The position numbers and the translations under genes were made by a program. Under the pieces are notes generated by a model. The model was not told the origin of the DNA. It was given only the letters and a program-made list of their open reading frames with translations, and did no database searches. A stretch of DNA of 39,802 nucleotides, taken from NCBI GenBank assembly GCA_045603085.1, contig JAZULL010000114.1, positions 1 through 39,802 on the forward strand, read 5' to 3'. The stretch comes from SVQP01 sp045603085 (GTDB taxonomy: Bacteria > Bacillota > Clostridia > Oscillospirales > CAG-272). Numbering within the stretch: position 1 is the first letter of the stretch; every line of letters starts with the position of its first letter. Shown here piece by piece: positions 23,691 to 33,654 of this stretch.

Positions 23691-26600
23691 ATGGCGAAAA
23701 TGACAACAAAGCGTATCGTATGTGCACTTTTTGCGCTGATCATGGCGGTGGGGTGTCTGACCCTGCCCGTTCTGGGTGCGGACAGCGCGGTTACCGGGCA
23801 GGCCCCGGCCGGTTACGTCAACGTAGCCGAGGGCGCAAGTGTAAGCGTTTCCAAGGCATCTTCCAAGACCTCGGGCGAGAACTCGTATGAGATGCCCTCC
23901 GAGAATTGGTGCAAGGCCATGCTGGTGGACGGCAAGCTGAGCAACGGCTGGTCGACCAACCCGTATGACGTGGAGACCGATAAGAATAAGCCGGTTGCCA
24001 TCACCATTGACCTTGGAAAGGTGACCGAGATCGGTCGCGTGGTGCTGTTCCCGACGGGGAGCGGTAAAAATTTCCCCGTAACCTATACCGTTTCCACCTC
24101 TGTGGACAATCAAACCTATACCGAGCAGATCAAGAGTGAGGGGAATCCCGGCGTCAACAAAACGCCGAATGTGCATGATTTCACTCCCGTGCAGGCAAGA
24201 TTTGTCAAAGTCAACGTGACCGAGCGCTATGCCGTGGAGTCCGCGGGCGCAGGTCAGTCGTCCGACGGTCTTTTGGTACAGCTGTCCGAGATTGCCGTGT
24301 ACGGCAAGGCAGTGCAGCGTATCTCGCTTGACAAGCATGCGCTGGAGCTGACGGCAGGCGAGAGTGCACAGCTCTCGGTGCTGTTCTCGGGCTTTGAGAG
24401 CAATCCCACCGTTACCTGGAAGTCGGATAATACCGGCGTTGCCACCGTGGATGCAAACGGCAAGGTGACCGCTAAGGGTAAGGGAACCGCCACCGTCAGC
24501 GCAACGGCGGGCGGTGTGACCGAGACCTGTACGGTCAAGGTAGTGGACGAAAAGAGCAGATTTGACGGGAACATCATGATCTCGATCTTCTGGCCGCCCA
24601 CCAAGGAATATATCAACGACGAGCAGTATAAGCTGATGGCTGATGCGGGCATTACCTACGTCATGGGCGCGGGTGACGCTTTAGGCGAAAAGGAAACGGT
24701 TGAAAAGATGCTGGCGCTGTGCGATAAGTACGGCATGCTGATGACCGTGGGTGACGACCGCCTTGGCAGAAATCTTCTCAATATGACCGAGGACGAGATC
24801 AAGGCCGTGGTGTCCGAATATCAGAACGTGCCCGGTGTCGGCGGCTACTATATGCTGGATGAGCCGTATAATCCCAATATCTTTATCGATGCATACCGCG
24901 TGCTCAAATCGGTTGAGCCCGACAAGTACATGCACCTGAATTTCCTGCCGTCCGGCTCGTATCCCAACATGGACACCTATATCAGCCAGATGGACGACTG
25001 GTGCAAGCTGTGTGCGTCTACCGGCTATCCGCTGGATTATCTGATGTATGACCGCTATCCTTACGGTGTTGCGGCAGGCAGTATGGACCGCGTGGGCTTC
25101 CTTTCCAACATGGACGCCTGCCATGACGTGGGTCTTGCCAACGACGTCAAAACAGGTGCGTATATTCAGAGCATCTGCATACCCGGCGGCTTCCGCCGTC
25201 CCACCGACAGCGAGATCCGCTACGAGATCTATATGTATCTGGCTTACGGCTACAAGCAGATCTCCTACTTTACCTGGTTTACACCCGTAGACCGCTCCGA
25301 GCCCTTTGAGGACGGCATCGTTTCCTCGACCGGTGTGCCCAATAAGCACTATGCCGCGGTATCCGAGATCAACCACGAGGTGCTGGCGCTTGGTAAGGTG
25401 CTGATCAACTGTGACGCGCTGGAGATCTACCTCAACGGCGAGACGTGGGGTCAGGAAAGCATTCCCGAGGATTTCCCGGTGCAGCCCGATGACAACAAAA
25501 ACTATACCGTCTCGCTGCTAAAGGACAGAGAGAGCGGCAGAAACTACCTCATGGTAGTCAATAACAATTTTTCCAAGTCGCAGACCTTTGCGCTGAAGCT
25601 TGACAGCAAGATCACAAGTCTGCAGCAGGTCAGCAAGACAGACGGTTCTCTGTCGTCGGTCGCCATTGACGGCGGAAAGCTCACAGTAGAGCTGGCAGCA
25701 GGCGACGGCGTGCTGTACGCGTTGCCCGAGGGTCTTGATTACACCGATACCGTGACTCCCGCACCCGTTGGCACCAACCTTGCCGCAGACGCGCAGATTC
25801 AGTGCAACAGCTCGACCGGTACGTCGGATCAGTACATGAACAACCTCAACGACGGCGAGCGCGAATGTGAGCACACCGGTACGCTGGGCTGGGCATCCAA
25901 CGGCACCAAGGAGACCGAGATCATTGTGGATATCGGGTATGCCACCGAGCTCAACCGCGTGGATATCTATCCCGCAGGTACGGGCAAGTCTCTGGGTAGA
26001 AACTTTGGTAAAAAGGTGGTCATCAGCGTCTCCGAGGACGGCAAGACCTGGCGTCAGGTGTTTGAAAAATCCGACGTCAATGCAAGAGCTGCCATTCCGT
26101 CCTTTACCTTTGACGCGGTCAATGCGCGATACGTCAAGCTGGATATTACCGGCTATAACGGCGTGCTGGCCATTGCCGAGATCGAGATGTTCATGGATGA
26201 CGGCTCGGTAGGCGAGGCCGGGACAAATAACGGCCCTCGTGAGGAGATCGTTTATACAGAAGGCATGAATATTGCGCTCGACAGACCCATTGACGTTTCC
26301 AGCCAGACAAGTAGCGAGTACGTGGCGTGGGGCTGGGCAGGCAAGTTTATCAACGACGGCAAGACCGACAACGGCTGGACCTCCAACGTCAAGATCCACG
26401 ATAAGGCAGAGTCGACCGAGTACGTCATCATTGATTTCGGTGATGTGTTTGCCGTGGATAAGGTGGTCGTGCATCCCATTTCCGATCTGTGGCCCGAGGA
26501 CTTTGAGATCTATCTTTCGGTAGACGGTGAGAACTGGACGTCGATCGCCAAGGAAACGGGAAGTGCAAGACCTAAGGGGAATTACACCGTGACGCTTGAC

Positions 26601-27056
26601 GTGCCCGTAGAGGGCGTTATGCTGAAGTTCGAAGGAACCAAGCTACGCAGCACAGCGGCGGACGGCTATATGCTGCAGCTGGCAGAGATCGAGGCTTACG
26701 GTAAGCCGATCTGCGATAAGACCGCCCTGCAGACCGTGATGGACCAATACGTAGCCGCAGGCGGCGACTTGGGTGCCGAGGCGTACGTTAAGGCACAGGA
26801 GGGCATGGACAATGCACTGCTGACCTCCACGCAAATGGACGCGCTGGTGCGCGCGCTCACGGCCGCCATGCCGGTGCCCGAGCAGACCACCGAGACTGAG
26901 ACCACTGAGCCCTCTGACGGTCAGACCACCGCACCCGAGGGCGAGCAGACCACCGAGCAGCCCGAGGAAAAGGGATGCAAGAGCTTTGCAGGCATTCTGA
27001 TCCCCGCTATCGCCATGGTCTGTGTGCTGACCCTCAAGAAAAAGAAAGACGAATAA
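23691..27056 (+). CDS. Secreted discoidin-rich glycosidase-like surface protein
   Basis: 1121 residues. Signal peptide 1-30. Domains: discoidin/F5-8C (about 42-210), Big_2 Ig-like (about 210-288, TWKSDNTGVATVDANGKVTA), a TIM-barrel-like core (about 290-600) and a beta domain to about 684, two more discoidin domains (about 694-842 and 857-1007), a FIVAR-like helical piece (1008-1063), a Thr/Glu linker, EKGCKS, a membrane helix and KKKKDE. The core has YYMLDEPYNP with E391 as a possible catalytic acid and YFTWFTP further on, as in uncharacterised glycosidases of the GH42/DUF4434 kind. No CAZy family is assigned with confidence. Discoidin domains imply binding to glycan, perhaps host mucin or plant polymer. 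ATG 23691 follows AAAAGGAG. Confidence 0.83.
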   Translation: MAKMTTKRIVCALFALIMAVGCLTLPVLGADSAVTGQAPAGYVNVAEGASVSVSKASSKTSGENSYEMPSENWCKAMLVDGKLSNGWSTNPYDVETDKNKPVAITIDLGKVTEIGRVVLFPTGSGKNFPVTYTVSTSVDNQTYTEQIKSEGNPGVNKTPNVHDFTPVQARFVKVNVTERYAVESAGAGQSSDGLLVQLSEIAVYGKAVQRISLDKHALELTAGESAQLSVLFSGFESNPTVTWKSDNTGVATVDANGKVTAKGKGTATVSATAGGVTETCTVKVVDEKSRFDGNIMISIFWPPTKEYINDEQYKLMADAGITYVMGAGDALGEKETVEKMLALCDKYGMLMTVGDDRLGRNLLNMTEDEIKAVVSEYQNVPGVGGYYMLDEPYNPNIFIDAYRVLKSVEPDKYMHLNFLPSGSYPNMDTYISQMDDWCKLCASTGYPLDYLMYDRYPYGVAAGSMDRVGFLSNMDACHDVGLANDVKTGAYIQSICIPGGFRRPTDSEIRYEIYMYLAYGYKQISYFTWFTPVDRSEPFEDGIVSSTGVPNKHYAAVSEINHEVLALGKVLINCDALEIYLNGETWGQESIPEDFPVQPDDNKNYTVSLLKDRESGRNYLMVVNNNFSKSQTFALKLDSKITSLQQVSKTDGSLSSVAIDGGKLTVELAAGDGVLYALPEGLDYTDTVTPAPVGTNLAADAQIQCNSSTGTSDQYMNNLNDGERECEHTGTLGWASNGTKETEIIVDIGYATELNRVDIYPAGTGKSLGRNFGKKVVISVSEDGKTWRQVFEKSDVNARAAIPSFTFDAVNARYVKLDITGYNGVLAIAEIEMFMDDGSVGEAGTNNGPREEIVYTEGMNIALDRPIDVSSQTSSEYVAWGWAGKFINDGKTDNGWTSNVKIHDKAESTEYVIIDFGDVFAVDKVVVHPISDLWPEDFEIYLSVDGENWTSIAKETGSARPKGNYTVTLDVPVEGVMLKFEGTKLRSTAADGYMLQLAEIEAYGKPICDKTALQTVMDQYVAAGGDLGAEAYVKAQEGMDNALLTSTQMDALVRALTAAMPVPEQTTETETTEPSDGQTTAPEGEQTTEQPEEKGCKSFAGILIPAIAMVCVLTLKKKKDE

Positions 27057-27077
27057 ACGAAAAAGAATAAATCAACG

Positions 27078-27106
27078 AAAGCAGAAGCCACGGGGCTTCT
27101 GCTTTT
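27078..27106 (+). terminator. Terminator of the discoidin/glycosidase gene
   Basis: AGCAGAAGCC-ACGG-GGCTTCTGCT followed by TTT, shortly after the stop codon. Confidence 0.88.
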
Positions 27107-27160
27107 GTATATCATTAAGAATATCATAAGATTCATCACACGGACGCTCTTTCACGTCAT

Positions 27161-27197
27161 AAAAAACAGGAGCCTGATGCTTAGCAACAGACCCCTG
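27161..27197 (-). terminator. Terminator of the Gld-like operon
   Basis: Minus strand: CAGGGGTCTG and CAGGCTCCTG form a 10-bp stem with two G-U pairs and an 11-base loop, followed by T6 (27166-27161). It lies just after the last gene. Confidence 0.75.
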
Positions 27198-27206
27198 CAC
27201 ATGTTT

Positions 27207-30200
27207 TTAATTCTTACTGGTTGCCACAACGGGCTCGCCGTTCACGACGCGCTGTGCATCCGAGATCAGCTTTTCCACGAAGGTCGAGAGCACGAAGAAC
27301 GAGCCCTGACCGTTTTCGGGATTGCCCGCATCATCGGGGCTGTCCACCAGCTCAACCGTCATGTAGGATTTGAGGTTGGAGTAGCGGTAGAAGCGGTAGA
27401 TGGCGTAGCGGGTAGTGCCGTCGGGGTCCTCGGCGGTCATCAGGATCTTGAGCTGACAATCGCTGTCGGGCAGGGCACGGAACGCCGCCATCTCAGCCTC
27501 GCTCAGATCGGTCGCACCCTCCACGGATGCATAGAGCAGACCCTGATAGAACTTGCGGAAGTTGTCGGCCGCCAGAGAGTTGACCTGTTTGTTGGTCGCA
27601 CTTTCCAGCTCCACCTCGTAGTCCAGACGCTGACCGTTGGCGGATACCACCATGTTGCCCGAGGCAAAGGTGGAGAGGTAGAGGTAACCCCACTCGCCGG
27701 TCTTGCTGTCTACTAACACGTAAGAGCCGTCGGGCGTCTTGTAGTAGTCGCCCGTGCCCCAAACGCCCAGCGTGCAAGCCGATGCGGAGGCCTTGGCCCA
27801 GGTCTTCTTGGCCACGTTGTAGGATTCAAAGCAGTTCTGGCTGTCGTTGAAGCGCAGGGGCGTGTTGCCGGTGGGATAGAAGGTCACGCCGTTCTTCTGC
27901 GCGCTGTTGACCACCATGGAGGAGGTGTCCTTGTCGGTAAAGTAGATCTTGGAGGTCAGCTCCTTGATGGTGTACCACACGCCGGTGTTCTTGTCGATGA
28001 GCACGTAAGCGTCGTCGGCCGTCACGTAGACCGCACCGTCACCCCACGTGCCCATGCTGTCGCTAAGCTCACTTGCCAGTGCGCTTTCTCTGTCCAGCAT
28101 AAAGAGATAGCCGCTCTTGGAGTAGAAATATTCGGTCTCGTAAGCGGGCTTGCCCTGCGTGGTCTTGGCGGTTTCGGGGTAGGTGTTGCCCGCGGAGTCC
28201 ACCGTAATGCTGTATGCCGAGAGGGCATATTTGTCAGCCTTGCTTGCCTGGAAGTAGTAATAATAGGTGTAAATACCCTTATCAGAATCGGTGGCAACGC
28301 TCTCTGCGAACATGTAACCCTGCTCGGGGAACTCATTGACGCCCTTGGTTGCATACTGGGCGGAGACCATGTAATCCGAGGAGTGAATGGGGGAGAGGGG
28401 ATTGCCGTCGGGATCGACCAGCACGTAAGTGTCGCCAACCTTCTGCACCTCGAATCGGACGTCCTTGCCGTCGATGGTGGCAAGGTGTGCCGAGCCGCGG
28501 CCGGGCAGGAATACCATCTGCGAGGATGCGGAGTTATCTACCTTGAAGGAGATGTTGTTCTGTGCCCAGGTAAATACCAGCTCCTGCAGGTAGGCGATGT
28601 TGGTCTGCACGTAGTAGGAATCGTACCAGTCCACGTCGCTCCACTCAAGGAAGGGAACGGCACTCTCATAGATCTCCACGATCATGGGGGTGTATACGTA
28701 GAGCCAGTCGCCGTCCTCGTCCTGTACCATGATCTCGCCGTATGCGTAATAAATACCGGTGGAGTTCTTGGTGCTGATGCTGATGCGGTTGTAGGTGGTG
28801 AAGGCGTTTCCTTCCTCATCGGTGTCGTCGAAGTAGTAGGAAACGATATAGCCGGGCTCAAGCAGACCGTACTGCTCCAGCGTATCCGCATCGGGATCCA
28901 GCTTGATGATCTTCTGCGAGGTCAGGGAGTAGATGCTGTAGAGCGCCGAGTTGACGTTGTCAAAGTTGGGGTAGTAGCCCTGCATGTATTCCGAGTCGGT
29001 CTTGTAGGACATGGAGGAATACATGGTGTTTTCTCTTTCGTCAAGGTCAAGGTAAGAGAAGTCGCAGACCTTCTTGGAGTAGGTGGCAAGGAGGGTGTCA
29101 TACATTTCCTCGGACACCTTGGCATACGTTTCGGAGAGCTGCTTTTCGTCGAATTTTTCGGGATCAAGCAGATCCTCAATGCTAAGCCCCAGACGGTCAC
29201 AGGCTTCCTTCATGATCAGCTCGCCGATCTTGTCGTGATCGATTCCGCTTAAAATGGTGAAGTGCTCCACGTCAAAGTAGGTATTCATGGAGGAGGGGTA
29301 GGAGAGCATGGGGGTCAGCAGAACCTCCAGGGGCTCCAGCAGGATATCCTTGATGCCCGAAGCGGACAGAATGTAAACGGTATCGCGTCCCTTGAGCTGT
29401 ACGTAGTAGCCCGCATCCGATACGATGGCGTCACCGATCAGCACGGTAAAGCTTTCGCCGTTGCCTGCCGTAACGGTAAAGTAGGCGGGGACGTAGTCGT
29501 ATTCGTTGCCTTCCCCGTCGGTTCTGGTCTCGGCAACGAGTCCGTACTCGGCCAAGCGGATGGTGCCGTCGGGATTGCGCTCGGGATCGTTCAGCCTTTC
29601 CATGGAAATGGTGTAGCCGCAGGAGCTTGCCAAGGATGCAAAGGTCTCAAGGCTGTATGCGGTGGTTTCGTAGCCGTCGATCTCAAAGGTGTTGCCCTCG
29701 GTACGGATAAAGGTGTAGGAGCCGTGGGCGTTGTGCACCTCGATCTTATCAATGCGGTTGGCTTCCTTTTTGCCAAGACTCGAGGAGGCATCGTAGGTCA
29801 GCTGACGGAACAGCAGCACTCTGCCCGAATATCCCACCACCTCGGTTCCCTCGGTCTCAACGACCGCATAGACCTCGCAGGCACCGGTTTCGGGATCTAC
29901 CTTGATCAGCGAATCGCGATCGGTGACAAAGTAGCCGTCCTTGTCCTGCGGCAGGGGAGTGAAGGTGTAATTGGGGAACGCGCCCTCAAGATGGCAAAGG
30001 TGATAAACACCGTCGATCTTTTTGACGTAGTATTTGGTGGTGACGGTCTCGACCGTGCCGTCGTCTTGTACGATTCTGACCTCTTCGGTGTAGGAAAGAA
30101 TGTCAACCAAGGCGTTGACGCCGATCAGTACCACGATCAGCAAGGCGAAGCTGATGCCCAGCGCAATGGCGGCGTTCTTCTGGGTTCTGTATAAGGACTT

Positions 30201-30455
30201 TTTCTTGGCCGCCTTACGCATCTTGCGCCAGTGCGCGTACAGAACCGTGTCGTCCCCGAAGTCGTAAACGTCGCCCGGGACGATCTTTTGTCCTTTGCCC
30301 TCGGGGGAGGTGTACCAGCCGTCGAAGGTGTAGCCCTGGCGACGCGGGATGGGCAGCTCGCCCAGCGCGTCCCCGACCTTTACCTCGATCGAGCGGCGGG
30401 AAACCTCTCCCTTGCCGGGTTGAAAGACAAGGGTGTAATATGTTTGTTTACTCAT
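27207..30455 (-). CDS. Large DUF4340-like membrane-anchored protein with N-terminal InlB-type repeat
   Basis: 1082 residues. Residues 5-76 form a Flg_new/InlB B-type repeat (GYTFDGWYTSPEGKGQKI, DDTVLYAHW). A strongly basic stretch (KMRKAAKKKSLYRTQK) and one membrane helix (about 95-118) follow, then about 960 residues outside. The outer part has repeated beta modules of DUF4340 type (VYAVVETEGTEVVGYSG, YTISMERLNDPE, AEYGLV with thioredoxin-like spacing), as found beside GldG in Gld-like operons. ATGA overlap with the preceding gene gives coupling. The role in export is unknown. The DUF4340 call rests on context and pattern rather than a search. Confidence 0.75.
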   Translation of the reverse strand: MSKQTYYTLVFQPGKGEVSRRSIEVKVGDALGELPIPRRQGYTFDGWYTSPEGKGQKIVPGDVYDFGDDTVLYAHWRKMRKAAKKKSLYRTQKNAAIALGISFALLIVVLIGVNALVDILSYTEEVRIVQDDGTVETVTTKYYVKKIDGVYHLCHLEGAFPNYTFTPLPQDKDGYFVTDRDSLIKVDPETGACEVYAVVETEGTEVVGYSGRVLLFRQLTYDASSSLGKKEANRIDKIEVHNAHGSYTFIRTEGNTFEIDGYETTAYSLETFASLASSCGYTISMERLNDPERNPDGTIRLAEYGLVAETRTDGEGNEYDYVPAYFTVTAGNGESFTVLIGDAIVSDAGYYVQLKGRDTVYILSASGIKDILLEPLEVLLTPMLSYPSSMNTYFDVEHFTILSGIDHDKIGELIMKEACDRLGLSIEDLLDPEKFDEKQLSETYAKVSEEMYDTLLATYSKKVCDFSYLDLDERENTMYSSMSYKTDSEYMQGYYPNFDNVNSALYSIYSLTSQKIIKLDPDADTLEQYGLLEPGYIVSYYFDDTDEEGNAFTTYNRISISTKNSTGIYYAYGEIMVQDEDGDWLYVYTPMIVEIYESAVPFLEWSDVDWYDSYYVQTNIAYLQELVFTWAQNNISFKVDNSASSQMVFLPGRGSAHLATIDGKDVRFEVQKVGDTYVLVDPDGNPLSPIHSSDYMVSAQYATKGVNEFPEQGYMFAESVATDSDKGIYTYYYYFQASKADKYALSAYSITVDSAGNTYPETAKTTQGKPAYETEYFYSKSGYLFMLDRESALASELSDSMGTWGDGAVYVTADDAYVLIDKNTGVWYTIKELTSKIYFTDKDTSSMVVNSAQKNGVTFYPTGNTPLRFNDSQNCFESYNVAKKTWAKASASACTLGVWGTGDYYKTPDGSYVLVDSKTGEWGYLYLSTFASGNMVVSANGQRLDYEVELESATNKQVNSLAADNFRKFYQGLLYASVEGATDLSEAEMAAFRALPDSDCQLKILMTAEDPDGTTRYAIYRFYRYSNLKSYMTVELVDSPDDAGNPENGQGSFFVLSTFVEKLISDAQRVVNGEPVVATSKN

Positions 30456-32101
30456 AAATATTTTCTCCTGACGTTCACAAAAATGCCAAGTCCGAAGCAG
30501 ATGAGTGCGGGAATGGTTGCAAAGAGAACGGTAATGGTCACGGCATTGTTGGATTCTGTGACCTGTTGGGCGATATCATAAACCATAAACGCCTTGAATT
30601 CCAGCGTCACGGGAATGACCTCTCGACCCATGGAGCGCAACGTGCCCAGCACTACGTCGGCGTTGCCGTAAGCGTCGGATGCCAGAACGGTATCGGACAG
30701 AAATTCGGTAGAGGAAATACAGCAAACGTAAGAGGGCTCATGCGCAACGGCGTAGTTGGTTTCCTGCACCGTGCGGTTTTCCACAGTCAGCGTCATCAGG
30801 CTGAAGGGGTACTGACCCGCCTGTTCATAAACCGCGCCGCCTACTGTGCCGGTTGCGGTGGCGGGGGCGGTAAAGATGTTGTGCAGGGTACGGGAAACGC
30901 CGTTTTTGTAGTAAGAATAGTAGGTGTAAGCCTCGGTGCCGGTGGTCTCATCCTCCAAGGTGTAGGTGATGTTGTAGTTCTCGGCAGGCTTGATGGCGGT
31001 AGCCTGATCAAAGATCACGCTGGGGGGATAGCCGGTTTTACGCAGATCGGAGGTAAAGGATGCGCCCTTACCAAGCGTTTCGTAGGTGGCGATGAGGGCA
31101 AATCCCTCGCCGTCCACGCAGGCCTCGGTGTCGTTGACCGTATAATTTTGGGAAACTCCCGCACTGTCGGTTTTTCTGGCAACCGTCACGCCCCAGAATT
31201 CCAGATATTCCTCCAGATTGGGGAGTGTGGGGGTCTCGGGATCGCAAACGTACATAAAGGAGTAAGCCTTGTCAAGGAACTTGTCCAGCTTGTCGATCTC
31301 GTCGTTATCGTCTGCGGGGTCACCGTAGAAATCCGAGGTGGGGGCGTAGGTGATGATCAGACGGCAGTTCTCGGGAATGGCCTCGTTTTCAAGGTCCAGC
31401 GTGCGGATCTCGTAGCCTGCGGCCTCGACCAGCTTGAGGAATTCGGTCTGCGCCAGAATGTCCTCGCCGTGGTTGACGGTCAGGCAGGCAATGGGGGATT
31501 CGGCACGGGTGACGGCCAGAATGCCAGAGGAAAGCTTCTTTTCACCGTTATAAGCCCAAGGCTCGGAGGCGGTGTCGTTGGCAGTAAACAGAGCGTCCAG
31601 CGTATAAACGCGATATTCGGTACCAAACGAAACGATGATGTTGGAGGAATAGATGTTGGTCGCGCTGGTGGCCTTGTATTTCTGCACGGCAGAGGGGTTC
31701 TTGGTGATGTTGATGTACTTGACCTCGATATAATCGGAAAATTCCTTCTGCAGGCCAAGTGCGGTGTAGTGAACGTATCTCTGATACTGGTTGTCGTTGA
31801 CGGTGTCGGGGTCGTTACAGAAGATGATCTCCACCTTCAGGGGCTCAAGCCCTTCCTTTGCGCGCTCGGCATTGACGGCGTCAACCGCGTCGGGCAGGTT
31901 TTTGTCTAAGAGATCCAGACAGGAATCCGAAACGGTATACAGCGTACCCTCCTGCGAGGTATAGCGCGGAATGGCGAAGTCGATAAACCACAGTCCCTTC
32001 TGCGCCAGCAGGGAGAATCCTGCATTGAGCAGAAGCACGGCAAGGATGACCAGCACGCTGACGGCTGTGAACACGGTCTTTTTTGTAAACTTGTGCATCA
32101 T
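30452..32101 (-). CDS. GldG-like ABC transporter auxiliary protein (second copy)
   Basis: 549 residues. N-terminal membrane helix (about 10-32), a large outer domain of the GldG/ABC-type-transport-system kind (VEIIFCNDPDTVNDNQY, VSFGTEYRVYTLD, LTVNHGEDI, LIITYAPTSDFYGDPADD), and a C-terminal helix ending VRRKYL. Paralogous to the gene before it. ATG 32101 overlaps that gene's stop and has AAGGAGG nine bases upstream. In Bacteroidetes GldF-GldG pair with GldA as an ABC exporter for gliding; in Clostridia the cargo is unknown. Confidence 0.85.
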   Translation of the reverse strand: MMHKFTKKTVFTAVSVLVILAVLLLNAGFSLLAQKGLWFIDFAIPRYTSQEGTLYTVSDSCLDLLDKNLPDAVDAVNAERAKEGLEPLKVEIIFCNDPDTVNDNQYQRYVHYTALGLQKEFSDYIEVKYINITKNPSAVQKYKATSATNIYSSNIIVSFGTEYRVYTLDALFTANDTASEPWAYNGEKKLSSGILAVTRAESPIACLTVNHGEDILAQTEFLKLVEAAGYEIRTLDLENEAIPENCRLIITYAPTSDFYGDPADDNDEIDKLDKFLDKAYSFMYVCDPETPTLPNLEEYLEFWGVTVARKTDSAGVSQNYTVNDTEACVDGEGFALIATYETLGKGASFTSDLRKTGYPPSVIFDQATAIKPAENYNITYTLEDETTGTEAYTYYSYYKNGVSRTLHNIFTAPATATGTVGGAVYEQAGQYPFSLMTLTVENRTVQETNYAVAHEPSYVCCISSTEFLSDTVLASDAYGNADVVLGTLRSMGREVIPVTLEFKAFMVYDIAQQVTESNNAVTITVLFATIPALICFGLGIFVNVRRKYL

Positions 32102-33636
32102 GCGTGCTTCCTCCTTACGAGAATGATCATACCGGTGCAGAAGACCAGCGCCGCGGGGACGACGGCAAGGAGCACCGTGATATAGGTCTTTTGAGAGACC
32201 GTGATGGTGTCAATGGTGCTGTCCGCAAAGGGCTTGGAGGTCAGCGTGGTGGGAATACGGTCGTTGCCAATGGTCTCAATGGTGGCAAGCAGCACGTTGC
32301 CGTTGCCGTAAACGGGGGAATTGAGCGTGGTCTCGGAGGCAAAGGTGGTGGAGGTGCAGGCTACGATATAGCCGGTGCCGCCCGTGACCTGCTTCTCGGA
32401 GAGCGTCATCATAATAAAGGGATTTTCTGCAGTTGCGTTTGCCACTGCGCGGCCGCCTGCCCATGCCTCGGCGCCCTCACCCGAGGTCAGAATGGGAGAG
32501 AGGGTGCAGCCGTCCTTGACGTAAGTGCCGTCGGTCTGCGCCGCAAAGCCCTGCGCGGGCTGAATGCAGGTTGCACCTGCAAATACCACGGGGCTGTAGC
32601 CTGCCTGCGCGGCGATCTTCTGGCCGTGCGGGGTGGAGGCGTAGCTGCCAAGCAGGGTGTAGCCGTCCACGGAAAGCGCCTGGGAGGTGTCCTTGATTGT
32701 GTAGCAATGTTCAATGCCACCTACCTCGGAGTGTGCAAAGTCAATGCCCCAGCCCTCAAGATAGGTTTCAATATTGGCAAAGCCGCCCGCCACGAAGGTG
32801 TCGGAGTTGGCAAAAAACATGTAAGCGCCGCCCGCCTGCATATAGGCGTCCAGCTTGACGATCTCGTCCTTGACAGAGATGCCGTCGCTGACTGCAAAGT
32901 CCTTGACTGGCTTGTAGGTGATCAGCAGCTCGCAATCCTCTGGAATATCAAAATTCATCAGATCCAGGTAGGTGTAGCGATAGCCCGCATCCACCAGAAT
33001 ATTGAGGAAGGAGGAGTCGGTCATGGTCTCGCCGTGGTTAAGCGTCAGGTAAGCCATGGGGGTGTCGGTCTGCACAGCGTGCAGAACACCGGTTGCCAGA
33101 GCCTTTTCGCCGTTGTAGGCGATGGGGGTCTCGGTGTCGCTGCTGTTGAACACGTAAAAGTCGGAGAGAGGACGGAGCACGTGGCTCTCGCCGAATGCAA
33201 TGACCACGTTGGTGGATGCATACGCGTTATATTTCTTTGCCACAGAGGGGTGGTTCCAGATGTTAACGTATTGGATATCAAAATAATCGGGGTATTGCTC
33301 GGCAAGCTCGGTGACCGTGTTGACCACGTATTGCTTGATCACCTCGTCCTGCCACGCCTCCTTATCGTCACAGAAGATGACTGTGATCTTCTGCCCCTCG
33401 GTCAGCGCGGCGTTTTGCTGATCCACAAGGGAAATGATGCTGTCGCCGAAATAGTCGATGCAATCGTCCGAGAGTGTGAAGGTGCCGGAGGAGGTCATAT
33501 CGGCATACCAGAAGTATCTGTCAGCCAGCTTCTGGAAAATGACGTTACAGATAATGACCACGGCAATGACACACACAGTAAGGATCACGGACAACGTGCC
33601 CCAACGTCTGCGACGGCTGGTCGCTGTTCTTCTCAT
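32098..33636 (-). CDS. GldG-like ABC transporter auxiliary protein (first copy)
   Basis: 512 residues. Basic N-terminus (MRRTATSRRRRW), one membrane helix (about 14-36), an outer domain with the same landmarks as its neighbour (VIFCDDKEAWQDE, VIAFGESHVLRPLSD, LTLNHGETM, LLITYKPVKDFAVSDG), and a C-terminal helix with VRRKHA. The duplicated copies are probably two subunits of one complex. RBS AAAAAGGAG; 18 bases after the permease gene. Confidence 0.85.
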   Translation of the reverse strand: MRRTATSRRRRWGTLSVILTVCVIAVVIICNVIFQKLADRYFWYADMTSSGTFTLSDDCIDYFGDSIISLVDQQNAALTEGQKITVIFCDDKEAWQDEVIKQYVVNTVTELAEQYPDYFDIQYVNIWNHPSVAKKYNAYASTNVVIAFGESHVLRPLSDFYVFNSSDTETPIAYNGEKALATGVLHAVQTDTPMAYLTLNHGETMTDSSFLNILVDAGYRYTYLDLMNFDIPEDCELLITYKPVKDFAVSDGISVKDEIVKLDAYMQAGGAYMFFANSDTFVAGGFANIETYLEGWGIDFAHSEVGGIEHCYTIKDTSQALSVDGYTLLGSYASTPHGQKIAAQAGYSPVVFAGATCIQPAQGFAAQTDGTYVKDGCTLSPILTSGEGAEAWAGGRAVANATAENPFIMMTLSEKQVTGGTGYIVACTSTTFASETTLNSPVYGNGNVLLATIETIGNDRIPTTLTSKPFADSTIDTITVSQKTYITVLLAVVPAALVFCTGMIILVRRKHA

Positions 33637-33654
33637 CGTTGCGTCTCCTTTTTA

